8,278 bases of DNA from a candidate division WOR-3 bacterium (GTDB lineage: Bacteria; SDB-A): assembly GCA_016926475.1 (NCBI GenBank), contig JAFGON010000064.1:1-8278 (forward strand). The letters are read 5' to 3'. The stretch's first letter is position 1. Each line of letters begins with the position of its first letter. The notes beneath the pieces were generated by a model that was not told the origin of the DNA, did no database searches, and was given only the letters and a program-made list of their open reading frames with translations. Position numbers and translations under genes: made by a program. Positions 1 to 6,418 of this stretch are shown piece by piece.

Positions 1-2
1 AA

Positions 3-77
3 TGGTTGCGGGAGAGGGATTTGAACCCTCGGCCTCTGGGTTATGAGCCCAGCGAGCTACCACTGCTCCATCCCGCG
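3..77 (-). tRNA. Initiator tRNA-Met (anticodon CAT)
   Basis: The reverse complement folds into a complete cloverleaf with encoded CCA (bases 3-5). The anticodon stem is CTGGG/CCCAG around a loop carrying CAT. Three consecutive G:C pairs next to the loop and an unpaired C1:A72 at the top of the acceptor stem (base 77 against base 7) are the two hallmarks that separate bacterial initiator tRNA from elongator tRNA-Met. The T arm is GAGGG-TTCAAAT-CCCTC. A near-consensus promoter lies 18 bases upstream. It starts translation by carrying formyl-methionine. Confidence 0.97.
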
Positions 78-94
78 ACGTAAATTTACTTCTA

Positions 95-122
95 ATTATA
101 TTGTATTTTTAACCGTTGTCAA
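95..122 (-). promoter_or_regulatory. Sigma70-type promoter of the initiator tRNA
   Basis: On the minus strand TTGACA (117-122) and TATAAT (95-100) are both perfect consensus hexamers with a 16-base spacer. The expected transcript start, near base 88, leaves a leader of about 10 bases before the tRNA at 77. The promoter lies just past the stop codon of the 140-973 gene, so the initiator tRNA does not depend on read-through. Confidence 0.85.
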
Positions 123-139
123 TCTAAATCGGGCGTTTT

Positions 140-973
140 TTATTTTGTCAAAAAATAAGAAGGCGAATAGATTGTGGCGTATTCACCTGTGACAACAACT
201 ATCGCCGAAGATCCAAAAAATGTTTTGCCTTTGTTTTCGATTATTTTGTGGTCTGAAGCTAAAAACATGAAAGCCGAGGACAGCGTCTCTTCCCCTTCTC
301 CTGTTAAACGGACAAGTTCGGAAATTTTAATTTTTACCCTGTTTTTGTTTTCCAGCAGTTTCGCGATTTTTTTTCCGGCGACGTTTTCTGACCCGGAGTA
401 TTTTTCAAAATCCGCGAATTCGCCGGAAAGAAGAATATAATCGTTGGCTGAGTAATAGGACTGCATTTTTGATATCTTCACGGGCGACACGAATTTCACC
501 AAAAAAAAATCGAACGTCTCGAAATCGTATTCGAAAAAAAACTTGTCCGGAATAAAAGGGAAAATACTCTGTCTTTTTACACCCCATAAATTGAAAAAAC
601 CAGCGAACATTTCGGCAAATGGCAAAAGGTCTCCCGTCTCATCTTGACTTTCCTGTGGTTCTGAGCTCTTTTTCAAAATTAAAAGTTTACTGCAGTTTGA
701 AACAGGTTTTTCCTCCGCCAGTTCGGAAAGAAAAGTGACCGCGAGAAAATACTCTTCTGTTTCTTCAAACCTATCTATAACGGCATATCCGATCTCAGTT
801 GAATACTGCCTTTCTTCGGGGAGTTGCCCTGCGATTCTTTCGGTTATCTTTGAAAGCAACTCATTCGCTTCATCGAGAGTCAGTTCTTGCGACTCCGTTA
901 TGGTGTATTGACCTTTGAAATCATAAAAGTATTTTTCAAGGTCGTAGATTTGTTTGGGATTTTTAATGTTCAT
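140..973 (-). CDS. Unrecognised protein with a possible C-terminal winged helix, encoded directly behind tRNA-Gln
   Basis: I do not recognise the family. The frame is open to 1012, but its first 13 codons would be read from the T arm and acceptor of tRNA-Gln, so the start is placed at the ATG at 973 (277 residues, beginning MNIKNPKQ). The protein is acidic, has no signal peptide and no clear membrane segment, and is probably cytoplasmic. Residues about 198-253 (AGKKIAKLLENK..., then ISELVRLTGEG, then SSAFMFLASDHKI) resemble the small winged-helix pattern of the DUF2582 type, in which a helix rich in small residues ends in a basic 'D/EKI' turn; this is pattern matching only. The middle is rich in Phe and Tyr. 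No Shine-Dalgarno sequence precedes the ATG and only 10 bases separate it from the tRNA CCA end, so it is probably transcribed with tRNA-Gln and released by tRNA 3' processing. It lies between two tRNA genes. Confidence 0.7.
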   Translation of the reverse strand: MNIKNPKQIYDLEKYFYDFKGQYTITESQELTLDEANELLSKITERIAGQLPEERQYSTEIGYAVIDRFEETEEYFLAVTFLSELAEEKPVSNCSKLLILKKSSEPQESQDETGDLLPFAEMFAGFFNLWGVKRQSIFPFIPDKFFFEYDFETFDFFLVKFVSPVKISKMQSYYSANDYILLSGEFADFEKYSGSENVAGKKIAKLLENKNRVKIKISELVRLTGEGEETLSSAFMFLASDHKIIENKGKTFFGSSAIVVVTGEYATIYSPSYFLTK

Positions 974-983
974 GGAGAAGATT

Positions 984-1057
984 TGGCTGGGGTGCAGGGA
1001 TTTGAACCCCAATAGCGTGATCCAGAGTCACGAGTCCTGCCATTGGACGACACCCCA
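984..1057 (-). tRNA. tRNA-Gln (anticodon CTG)
   Basis: The minus strand folds as a cloverleaf: acceptor TGGGGTG/CACCCCA, D arm GTCC/GGAC, anticodon stem CGTGA/TCACG with loop CTCTGGA giving anticodon CTG, and a T arm with two wobble pairs. The U1-A72 top pair and discriminator G are typical of bacterial tRNA-Gln. CCA is encoded (984-986). It has its own promoter and is followed after 10 bases by the start codon of an unknown protein gene, probably on the same transcript. Confidence 0.96.
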
Positions 1058-1073
1058 GTGATTTATTCCAGAA

Positions 1074-1102
1074 AGAATATATTCTAATCCCTTTCTTGTC
1101 AA
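1074..1102 (-). promoter_or_regulatory. Probable promoter of tRNA-Gln
   Basis: On the minus strand TTGACA (1097-1102) is followed after 17 bases by TATTCT (1074-1079), four of six matches to the -10 consensus. The start would fall near 1067, 10 bases before the tRNA. The -10 box forms half of a perfect 12-base palindrome, AGAATATATTCT (1074-1085). The promoter sits in the 64-base gap behind lepB, where I see no convincing terminator. Confidence 0.65.
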
Positions 1103-1121
1103 TTCCCATGAAAATATTTTT

Positions 1122-1886
1122 CTAAACTATCAGCCTGCCTATCCTCGTCCACTTAATCCATTTCCACGGAGGAATTATTCTGTCGTTCTCCTTGGTGTCG
1201 AAGGAAAAATAAAGAATCAGAGGTTTTCCACGCAATTCTTTTTCCGGCACAGGACCCCATGCCCTTGAATCGTCGGAGTTGTCTCTGTTGTCACCGAGCA
1301 TCAGGTAATTTCCTTCGGGGACGACTACTGGCCCAAAGTTGTCCCTGATGTAGGGGAAGATTGAGTTTTCATGGAATTTTCTTTCTTCCCAGAGCTTCTG
1401 GTATTCTTCCTGCGCTAAAGAAGCGCCGAGTCTCGTCTGAAAAAGCGACGGGAAAATTCTGTCGTCTGTGTAAACCGTGTAATCTTCCTGAAGAAGTTTT
1501 CCGTTTATGTAAACTTTCTTGTTTCTTATCATGACGGTATCTCCGGGAAGCCCTATGCACCTTTTTACGAAATCCCTTCCATCAATCGGATACCTGAAAG
1601 CTATTATGTCCCCTCTCTGCGGTTCGGATATTTTAAAAAGATGCAGGTTCCACAGCTCCTCACCCGCTCTGTGGTATGCTATTCTCGGTCCGAGAGAGAC
1701 CCTTTCTACGAACAGAAAATCTCCGACGAGAAGGGTGTTGACCATGCTCGGAGTGGGTATCCTGAAAGATTGTATCAGAACAAGCCTAACTATCATCACA
1801 AAATAGACCGCGACAGCTATGGATTCAATCCATTCGCGCACGGGACTCATGTTTTTATTCGCTTTGTCTTTTTTTCTGAAAAACAT
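1122..1886 (-). CDS. lepB: Signal peptidase I
   Basis: An inner-membrane serine peptidase (family S26) that cuts signal peptides from proteins exported by Sec or Tat. The 254-residue protein has one N-terminal membrane segment (about residues 19-40) and then the three family signatures: PTPSMVNTL with the catalytic Ser47; RGDIIAFRYP...DFVKR with the general base Lys108; and GDNRDNSDDSRAWGPV (198-213). The catalytic pair is intact. The stretch between Lys108 and the GDNRD box is longer than in minimal Gram-positive enzymes, with a charged helix-like insert around 155-175, as in many Gram-negative forms. The ATG is 4 bases past the stop codon of the channel gene, with a weak purine-rich GGAAGTGAGAG before it, so it is the last gene of a three-gene unit. 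It would process the phosphatase encoded two genes upstream; that link is inference. Confidence 0.95.
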   Translation of the reverse strand: MFFRKKDKANKNMSPVREWIESIAVAVYFVMIVRLVLIQSFRIPTPSMVNTLLVGDFLFVERVSLGPRIAYHRAGEELWNLHLFKISEPQRGDIIAFRYPIDGRDFVKRCIGLPGDTVMIRNKKVYINGKLLQEDYTVYTDDRIFPSLFQTRLGASLAQEEYQKLWEERKFHENSIFPYIRDNFGPVVVPEGNYLMLGDNRDNSDDSRAWGPVPEKELRGKPLILYFSFDTKENDRIIPPWKWIKWTRIGRLIV

Positions 1887-1890
1887 ACTC

Positions 1891-3411
1891 TCACTTCCTG
1901 GTTAAACCGAAAAATCCTTGTATTCTCATGAGAATTGAAGATTTTTCTTTTTCGTCAATTTCCCGATTCTGTTCAGAATAATTGGCATTTGATATTCTTT
2001 CAAGTTCTTTTTTTCTCGTAAGGAGTTTTTCACTGAGTGAAAACGCTATTTTTGGGTTGGCTACGATCACTCCCTTGAAGGTGTTTTTGTTTATGAGAAT
2101 GACTTCTACTTCGGAGGAAGCCCTGACGCTCGCGCTTCTCTTCTCTCCTGTCAGAAGAGACATCTCGCCAATAAAGTCGAGTGGGCCGAGTTTTGTGACG
2201 AATTTGCTTGCCCCGTCGCTGTCCCTTTTTTCGACCACGACTTCGCCTCTCGTGATGATGAACATCGAGTCGCCCTCGTCGCCTTGTTTTATTATTGTAT
2301 CTCCTTGTCCGTAGGAGACTTTCGGTGAATTTTTCGCCAGCGAAACCAGGTCGTCTTTCTCCAGGGGTTCGAAAATCGGGACGCTTTTTAGGACTGACAT
2401 CGTCTCTTGAATTTTTGCCTCATCCGAAACTTCTCTCGATTCGTAATTTTTTACCTGGACTATCGGGAAAGGAATTTCAACTCTGTTTCTCTTGAACGAA
2501 TACCATATTTTCGTCAATACCTCGTCTTGAGCATGATAAACTTCTCCATAATCTTTTATCCAGAACTTCAGCCTGTAACTAATTGAGGAATCCCCGTAGT
2601 TTGAAAGCCAACAGATAGGTCTTGGGTCTTTTTTGACAAGTTTGGATTCTAGGGCGCATTGAATCATTATGTTCTTTACCTTTTCGGGTGAGTTTTCGTA
2701 AGAGACGCCGACGTTGACTTCAACCGCCTTGTTTCTCTGAGGCTTTGAGAAGTTGATGATCTTACCTGAGCTGACGTTTGAATTTGGAATGGTTATCAAG
2801 TCGTCATCCCTGGTGTGTATGGTGGTCGACCTCCAAGTTATATCAACCACCCAACCCTCGTCTTCGCCCACCCTGATCCAGTCTCCATGCCTGAAAGGGG
2901 ATTCCATGTTCAGGGCTATTCCCGATAAAAGGTTTCCGAGTGTCTCTTGGAGCGCAAAACCGAGAACACCTGCCAATACCGCGGAAGTCACCGATATGCC
3001 TTTTAGCTCAACTTTAAAATGAAGCGAAAGAATCAAAAGAACCAGAATTATGACTGCGGTGAATTTGATTATGTTTCTCAGGACTCCCGGAATGATTTTT
3101 GTCGTTTGTCCCCTGTAATAGGCTTTGCCGGAAAGAATAAAATCGGCCGCGTCCGCAATCAAATAGGCGGAAATAAAAAGGGCTATTCCGAAAAACAGAC
3201 TGCTCATGCCATCGCTGAATTTTGGAGAGAAAAACAGCTCGGAAACGAGGAGGGACATCAACCATACAAACAAGAAAAACAAAAGCGCGTGGATTAAAAA
3301 AATGTTTTTGACGAGAAACTTGTGTTTGAACTTTTTCAAAATGATAAGTTCGAGGATGAACCAGCCGATCACTGACAATGCGATTTTCAATGTCAAAAAG
3401 GAAATTATCAT
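1891..3411 (-). CDS. MscS-family channel with C-terminal cyclic-nucleotide-binding domain
   Basis: A 506-residue fusion of an MscS-type channel and a cyclic-nucleotide sensor, in the inner membrane. Residues 1-135 hold about four hydrophobic segments (near 6-25, 36-60, 70-93, 113-131). The pore helix and MscS core follow: GISVTSAVLAGVLGFALQ (138-155) and GNLLSGIAL, then the beta domain with ITIPNSNVSSGKIINFS (206-222). From about 343 to 465 there is a cNMP-binding fold. Its phosphate-binding cassette, IGEMSLLTGEKRSASV (414-429), keeps Glu416 and Arg425, the residues that hold the ribose and phosphate. A charged, coiled tail follows. Characterised bacterial channels of this design (bCNG) can be gated by cAMP and respond poorly to tension; whether this one does is not visible. 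The ATG lies 1 base past the phosphatase stop codon without a clear Shine-Dalgarno site, which suggests translational coupling. lepB follows after 4 bases. Confidence 0.92.
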   Translation of the reverse strand: MIISFLTLKIALSVIGWFILELIILKKFKHKFLVKNIFLIHALLFFLFVWLMSLLVSELFFSPKFSDGMSSLFFGIALFISAYLIADAADFILSGKAYYRGQTTKIIPGVLRNIIKFTAVIILVLLILSLHFKVELKGISVTSAVLAGVLGFALQETLGNLLSGIALNMESPFRHGDWIRVGEDEGWVVDITWRSTTIHTRDDDLITIPNSNVSSGKIINFSKPQRNKAVEVNVGVSYENSPEKVKNIMIQCALESKLVKKDPRPICWLSNYGDSSISYRLKFWIKDYGEVYHAQDEVLTKIWYSFKRNRVEIPFPIVQVKNYESREVSDEAKIQETMSVLKSVPIFEPLEKDDLVSLAKNSPKVSYGQGDTIIKQGDEGDSMFIITRGEVVVEKRDSDGASKFVTKLGPLDFIGEMSLLTGEKRSASVRASSEVEVILINKNTFKGVIVANPKIAFSLSEKLLTRKKELERISNANYSEQNREIDEKEKSSILMRIQGFFGLTRK

Positions 3412-3412
3412 T

Positions 3413-4831
3413 CTACTTTACTACCGTCGTTTTGCAGGAAACCGTTCTCGAAGGGGAATTGAAGAGGATGAAATACACTCCGGGCCTGAAATTTGAAAAT
3501 TCAGCCCAGCGGCCTTCCAGCACTGCTTCTCTGAAAACAACCCTTCCGGACTGGTCTAAAACGCTTAGGTTGCCGTTTTCTTCCGCGTAAAATCTGAACC
3601 CTCCCAAAAAGGTCTGGACTCGATTGAAATCGTCCCCAAGAACAGGTTCTCCTTCTTCCACGCAGGTCATGACGAAATTGTCCCTTACGGCACCAGATGT
3701 GTCGATTACCGTCACGTTGAGTGAATTCTGACGGACTTCTATCAGGCAGAAATGGTGAAAGTTTCCAAAGTGCCCCTGGACTATGCTCCCTCCGCCGCCC
3801 CCCGATATAAGTTGCCTCACGCAGGTTATCGTGTCGGGAAGAATTCTTCCGAAAAAATCGCTGTTGTAGAGGTGTATGTGCCCTGCCATGTCGAGAATAA
3901 CTCCGTAGTCTCTGAGAACTTTCCAGTACGCGTCCCTCTCAGTTACATGTTCTCCTAGAAAACCGTATTCGTCTCCGGCGTAAGACCACGCGTGTTCATG
4001 GTGAGCACTTATCTTGAAACGGGAGGAAATACCTGAGAGGTTTTGTTCCAGCCAGTTCCTTTGGTAGATGTCAATGACTTCTGGGTTGTCGTAGCAGTCG
4101 GAGTCGAGGATGAAAACCCGCGCGTCTCCCCAGTCGAAATAATAGACCAGTTCGTCGTAAAACTGCGGCACGGGAGAATTGTGAGGCATCTCGAATTCAT
4201 CGACTAAAATATCTCCGCCGTTGAAATTGTGGTACCAAGTGTTTACGTCGTGATTTCCAATAGTCATGAACACAGGCCTGTTGTATGCTAAGGTGTCTGT
4301 AGCCGCTTTAAAATTATCCCACTGCTCTCTCACCTCGCTCTGGTAATAGGAATTATGGACCGCGTCTCCCAGAAAGACGACGAAATCAGGGTCATAAGAC
4401 ACCATGTTGATTACATTGGCTGTGAGGGCGGGAGAAATTCCTCCTGAGCCGGCGGTGCAGTGGGCGTCGCCGAAAACGGCGAAACTGAAAGTTTCGCCGG
4501 GATTTGCCGGCATCCGGAAAGTCCGGACGGGTGTAAGGGCGGAATCCTGAGCGTTGAACGCGGTCACGGAATATTTCCATGTTCTCGCGCCGGTGAAGTC
4601 TCTGAGAACAGCCAGATGGAAAGTGTCGGGCGTCGAGCAATAAACGGTCTCCGACATAGCTCCGTTTTCTTCGCCATACAGAACTTTCAGAGAGCACAAA
4701 GCGTCTGTCTCAGCGATTATGAAAACCGAATCTCTGAAAACGCTTGATATCCTCGGACCATGGACAAAAGAAAGCGAGCCGATTTCCAATGAGTAAAGGG
4801 ACAAAACAAAAAAAATGTAAGCCAATTTCAT
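3413..4831 (-). CDS. Secreted calcineurin-like (purple acid phosphatase type) metallophosphoesterase with T9SS tail
   Basis: A 472-residue exported phosphoesterase. An N-terminal signal peptide (about 1-20, MKLAYIFFVLSLYSL...) is followed by a fibronectin-like domain (about 24-108) as in purple acid phosphatases, then the metal-binding motifs in family order: GDAH (Asp122, His124), GDAV (Asp156), GNHD (Asn193, His194), SAHHE (His277/278) and GHIH (His318, His320). All expected two-metal ligands are present, so it should be active; the substrate cannot be told. Residues about 400-472 look like a T9SS type A sorting domain: FRFYAEENGNLSVLDQSGR..., FRPGVYFILF, and a basic last strand ending TTVVK. 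By family knowledge this implies outer-membrane export with removal of the tail. The start has no Shine-Dalgarno site but a TATAAT box 6 bases upstream. The gene leads the block with the MscS channel and lepB. Confidence 0.9.
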   Translation of the reverse strand: MKLAYIFFVLSLYSLEIGSLSFVHGPRISSVFRDSVFIIAETDALCSLKVLYGEENGAMSETVYCSTPDTFHLAVLRDFTGARTWKYSVTAFNAQDSALTPVRTFRMPANPGETFSFAVFGDAHCTAGSGGISPALTANVINMVSYDPDFVVFLGDAVHNSYYQSEVREQWDNFKAATDTLAYNRPVFMTIGNHDVNTWYHNFNGGDILVDEFEMPHNSPVPQFYDELVYYFDWGDARVFILDSDCYDNPEVIDIYQRNWLEQNLSGISSRFKISAHHEHAWSYAGDEYGFLGEHVTERDAYWKVLRDYGVILDMAGHIHLYNSDFFGRILPDTITCVRQLISGGGGGSIVQGHFGNFHHFCLIEVRQNSLNVTVIDTSGAVRDNFVMTCVEEGEPVLGDDFNRVQTFLGGFRFYAEENGNLSVLDQSGRVVFREAVLEGRWAEFSNFRPGVYFILFNSPSRTVSCKTTVVK

Positions 4832-4837
4832 AGAGAA

Positions 4838-4865
4838 ATTATATAGGAGGACTGAAAAAAAACAA
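4838..4865 (-). promoter_or_regulatory. Possible promoter giving a leaderless phosphatase mRNA
   Basis: On the minus strand a perfect TATAAT (4838-4843) ends 6 bases before the ATG of the phosphatase gene. A weak -35 box, TTGTTT (4860-4865), lies 16 bases upstream. A transcript from this -10 box would start at or within a base or two of the ATG. No Shine-Dalgarno sequence is present; the nearest purine-poor stretch reads CTCCT. Read-through from tRNA-Leu is an alternative source of transcription. Confidence 0.5.
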
Positions 4866-4878
4866 CTCCAAAGAAAAA

Positions 4879-4962
4879 TGCCGGGACTGGGACTTGAACC
4901 CAGACAGGATTACTCCCGCCAGCCCCTCAAGCTGGTGCGTCTGCCAATTCCGCCACCCCGGC
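4879..4962 (-). tRNA. tRNA-Leu (anticodon GAG)
   Basis: The minus strand forms a class II tRNA: acceptor GCCGGGG/TCCCGGC (one G:U pair), anticodon stem CCAGC/GCTGG around loop TTGAGGG giving anticodon GAG, a long variable arm (CGGGA...TCCTG) as expected for Leu, and T arm CTGGG-TTCAAGT-CCCAG. The discriminator base is A. CCA is not encoded: the gene runs straight into TTTTT, unlike the other two tRNA genes here, so CCA must be added afterwards. Two T runs downstream (4874-4878 and 4855-4862) may help end transcription. Confidence 0.96.
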
Positions 4963-4998
4963 AAAAAGGTGCAATATTTCAAAAAACGATGAGAAAGT

Positions 4999-5027
4999 TT
5001 TTTACAATGAAACTCTTCGCCCGTCAA
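4999..5027 (-). promoter_or_regulatory. Probable promoter of tRNA-Leu
   Basis: On the minus strand TTGACG (5022-5027) and TAAAAA (4999-5004) are 17 bases apart. The start would be near 4992, about 30 bases before the tRNA. It faces away from the lipoprotein promoter, whose -35 box begins 28 bases to the right. Confidence 0.5.
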
Positions 5028-5055
5028 GATTTTTCACAACAAAAAAATCCTCGCC

Positions 5056-5084
5056 TTGACTATCATTTTCTACTCTGATAAAAT
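5056..5084 (+). promoter_or_regulatory. Promoter of the lipoprotein operon
   Basis: TTGACT (5056-5061), a 17-base spacer, then TAAAAT (5079-5084) preceded by TGA, which makes an extended -10 element. The start would be near 5091, followed by the strong Shine-Dalgarno sequence AAAGGAGGT (5096-5104), so the leader is short but SD-led. Confidence 0.75.
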
Positions 5085-5107
5085 GTAAGTAATTTAAAGG
5101 AGGTCTT

Positions 5108-5482
5108 ATGAAAAGAATTCTAACGGTGTGTGTCTTGTCCGCTTTTGTTCTTTTGACTGTCGGTTGTTCAATGATGGGAAACAACCAGAAGCTTCTCGAC
5201 GATCTGAAGGCGGCTCAGGATAAAGTCACTGAAATGACAAACGAGAAAACAGAGTTGGAAGGCAAAATTTCCGACTTGGAAGAACAGATTGATAAATTCG
5301 GCGACATGGACATTGAAGAGATCGACGCTGAGATGGAAAGGCTCGGGGAAGAAAATGTTCAACTTAAATTGACAAATGATTCTCTTGTTCAGGTCATTGA
5401 AAAACTTAAAGCAGGCTCATCTTCTGGCGGCGGCTCATCAGGCGGTCATCCAGACCTTGGACCTCAAATAATAATCGAATAA
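5108..5482 (+). CDS. Small coiled-coil lipoprotein
   Basis: A 124-residue predicted lipoprotein. The signal peptide MKRILTVCVLSAFVLLTVGC ends in a lipobox with Cys20 as the likely lipidated residue. Residues about 26-98 are strongly charged with heptad-like Leu/Ile spacing (KLLDDLKAAQDKV, LEGKISDLEEQIDKF, IDAEMERLGEENVQL, LVQVIEKLKAG), so a long coiled coil is expected. A Ser/Gly linker (SSSGGGSSGG) and a short tail PDLGPQIIIE follow. It is too short for enzymatic activity; a structural or trimeric envelope tether is plausible but unproven. The start is fixed by AAAGGAGG 4 bases upstream and a clean promoter at 5056. The stop codon overlaps the Shine-Dalgarno sequence of the next gene, which has a similar MKRI signal peptide. 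Confidence 0.85.
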   Translation: MKRILTVCVLSAFVLLTVGCSMMGNNQKLLDDLKAAQDKVTEMTNEKTELEGKISDLEEQIDKFGDMDIEEIDAEMERLGEENVQLKLTNDSLVQVIEKLKAGSSSGGGSSGGHPDLGPQIIIE

Positions 5483-5493
5483 AGGAGTCCTAA

Positions 5494-6246
5494 ATGAAAA
5501 GAATTATTTTAATAAGTGTTTTCGCAGCCGCACTGATAGTTTTCGGCTGCACAAAAGACGACAACCCGACCAACCCAGGAGGCGGTACTGCCTCAGCTCC
5601 AACTACTGTTACAATTACAGCAACATCAGATGGTTATGGTGTTGTAATTAGCTGGACTGCTGTCGCAAGCGCCGATTCTTACCAGGTAGAATACCCCGGT
5701 TCAAAAGGCTATGCAGTAGTGACGGGTCTGAGCTACACCCACAACGATCCCACAGAACTCGGCGCATACAGAGTTAGAACATTTGTCGACAACGACACGA
5801 GCGGCTGGTCATCTTCGGTATCTACAGCTCCTTATACAGGATCAGGTCAATTAGGGGAATGGTCGTACTCATCTCTCGCTTCTTGCTATTACTGGACTAC
5901 AACAGGAACAGGAACATCAATATCGAGGTTAGATCCTAACGCTGCCACTTTAACAGATATTTTTTGCTACTACGACAACAATGAGTTGAACATAGTCAGA
6001 GCAAACCAAGCTCCTTTAAACGGAACAAGACAAGTTTCAATAGCTTATTCAACAGACCCTTCTTATGTTGCAAAAGCACCCTCTACTGGTTATGCAAATT
6101 ATCAACCTCTTAGCGTCAATGGTTATTTCTGGGTTCATAACGGAGACTCAAGATATGTAAGAGTCAGGGTTACCATTTTGGATACTTATGATTTTGATTT
6201 CTCTTGGGTATATCAACCCGTTTCTGGATTCCGTTACGTAGATTAA
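5494..6246 (+). CDS. Lipoprotein with a fibronectin type III-like domain
   Basis: A 250-residue predicted lipoprotein, probably on the cell surface or in the periplasm. The signal peptide MKRIILISVFAAALIVFGC puts the lipidated residue at Cys19 (the lipobox has an unusual Phe at -2). A short Asp/Pro/Gly linker follows, then a fibronectin type III-like domain (about 36-112: VTITATSDGYGVVISWTAV..., DSYQVEY, GAYRVRTFVD). Residues 115-250 form a second, probably beta-rich domain that I do not recognise, rich in Tyr, Ser and Thr, with two cysteines (131, 158) that could pair. No catalytic motif is visible; binding or scaffolding is the likeliest role. Shine-Dalgarno AAAGGAG (5481-5487) overlaps the preceding stop codon, so the two lipoproteins form one operon, closed by the hairpin at 6261. 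Confidence 0.85.
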   Translation: MKRIILISVFAAALIVFGCTKDDNPTNPGGGTASAPTTVTITATSDGYGVVISWTAVASADSYQVEYPGSKGYAVVTGLSYTHNDPTELGAYRVRTFVDNDTSGWSSSVSTAPYTGSGQLGEWSYSSLASCYYWTTTGTGTSISRLDPNAATLTDIFCYYDNNELNIVRANQAPLNGTRQVSIAYSTDPSYVAKAPSTGYANYQPLSVNGYFWVHNGDSRYVRVRVTILDTYDFDFSWVYQPVSGFRYVD

Positions 6247-6260
6247 TTTGAGTTTTTTTA

Positions 6261-6288
6261 AAAGGGCAAGAATAATCTTGCCCTTTTT
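6261..6288 (+). terminator. Rho-independent terminator of the lipoprotein operon
   Basis: AAAGGGCAAG (6261-6270), loop AATAAT, then CTTGCCCTTT (6277-6286), a perfect 10-base stem continuing into TTTTTCATTTTTT. It starts 14 bases after the stop codon. In the minus direction the stem is followed by TTTTAAAAAAA, so it is at best a weak terminator for leftward transcription. Confidence 0.92.
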
Positions 6289-6299
6289 CATTTTTTCCA

Positions 6300-6416
6300 T
6301 TATTCGAAAATCGTGAATTTGCCCTTGTGAAGAGTTTTTCCTCCGGTGTTTATTACTAAGAAGTATGTTCCAGTAGAAATGTCTGCATAAGTTCCCCAAC
6401 TGTAGAGTATATCATA
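6300..6416 (-). pseudogene. Orphan C-terminal fragment of a T9SS-type sorting domain
   Basis: Read on the minus strand, the frame ending in the TAA at 6300-6302 gives a tail whose recognisable part begins about 6413: DILYSWGTYADISTGTYFLV, then INTGGKTLHKGKFTIFE and stop. The 'STGTYFLVI...G' strand followed by a basic final strand is the usual end of a T9SS type A sorting domain; compare FRPGVYFILF in the phosphatase of this window. The frame is open only back to the stop at 6471-6473 and holds no ATG, GTG or TTG codon, and its upstream part overlaps the end of abiEii in another frame. It is therefore best read as the surviving 3' end of a larger secreted-protein gene whose front was lost or displaced when the AbiE segment arrived. 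A longer frame in the +1 register covers the same bases but encodes nothing recognisable. Confidence 0.6.
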
Positions 6417-6418
6417 TT

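Noticed and set aside
974-1012. Upstream start codon for the 140-973 gene
   Set aside because: The first 13 codons would be read from the T arm and acceptor of tRNA-Gln, which is itself certain; the start was moved to the ATG at 973.
1074-1085. 12-base palindrome AGAATATATTCT at the tRNA-Gln promoter
   Set aside because: Overlaps the -10 box and is A/T-rich; no second copy in the window to suggest a regulator site.
4839-5027. Open minus-strand frame of 62 codons across tRNA-Leu
   Set aside because: It reads straight through a confident tRNA gene and has no Shine-Dalgarno site or recognisable product.
5023-5060. Inverted repeat GTCAAG ... CTTGAC between tRNA-Leu and the lipoprotein operon
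   Set aside because: The two halves are the -35 boxes of the divergent promoters, which share TTGAC; no further symmetry between them.
6148-6399. Open minus-strand frame of 83 codons behind abiEii
   Set aside because: It runs through the terminator hairpin and into the lipoprotein gene, and the neighbouring frame gives the T9SS-like tail; this one resembles nothing.
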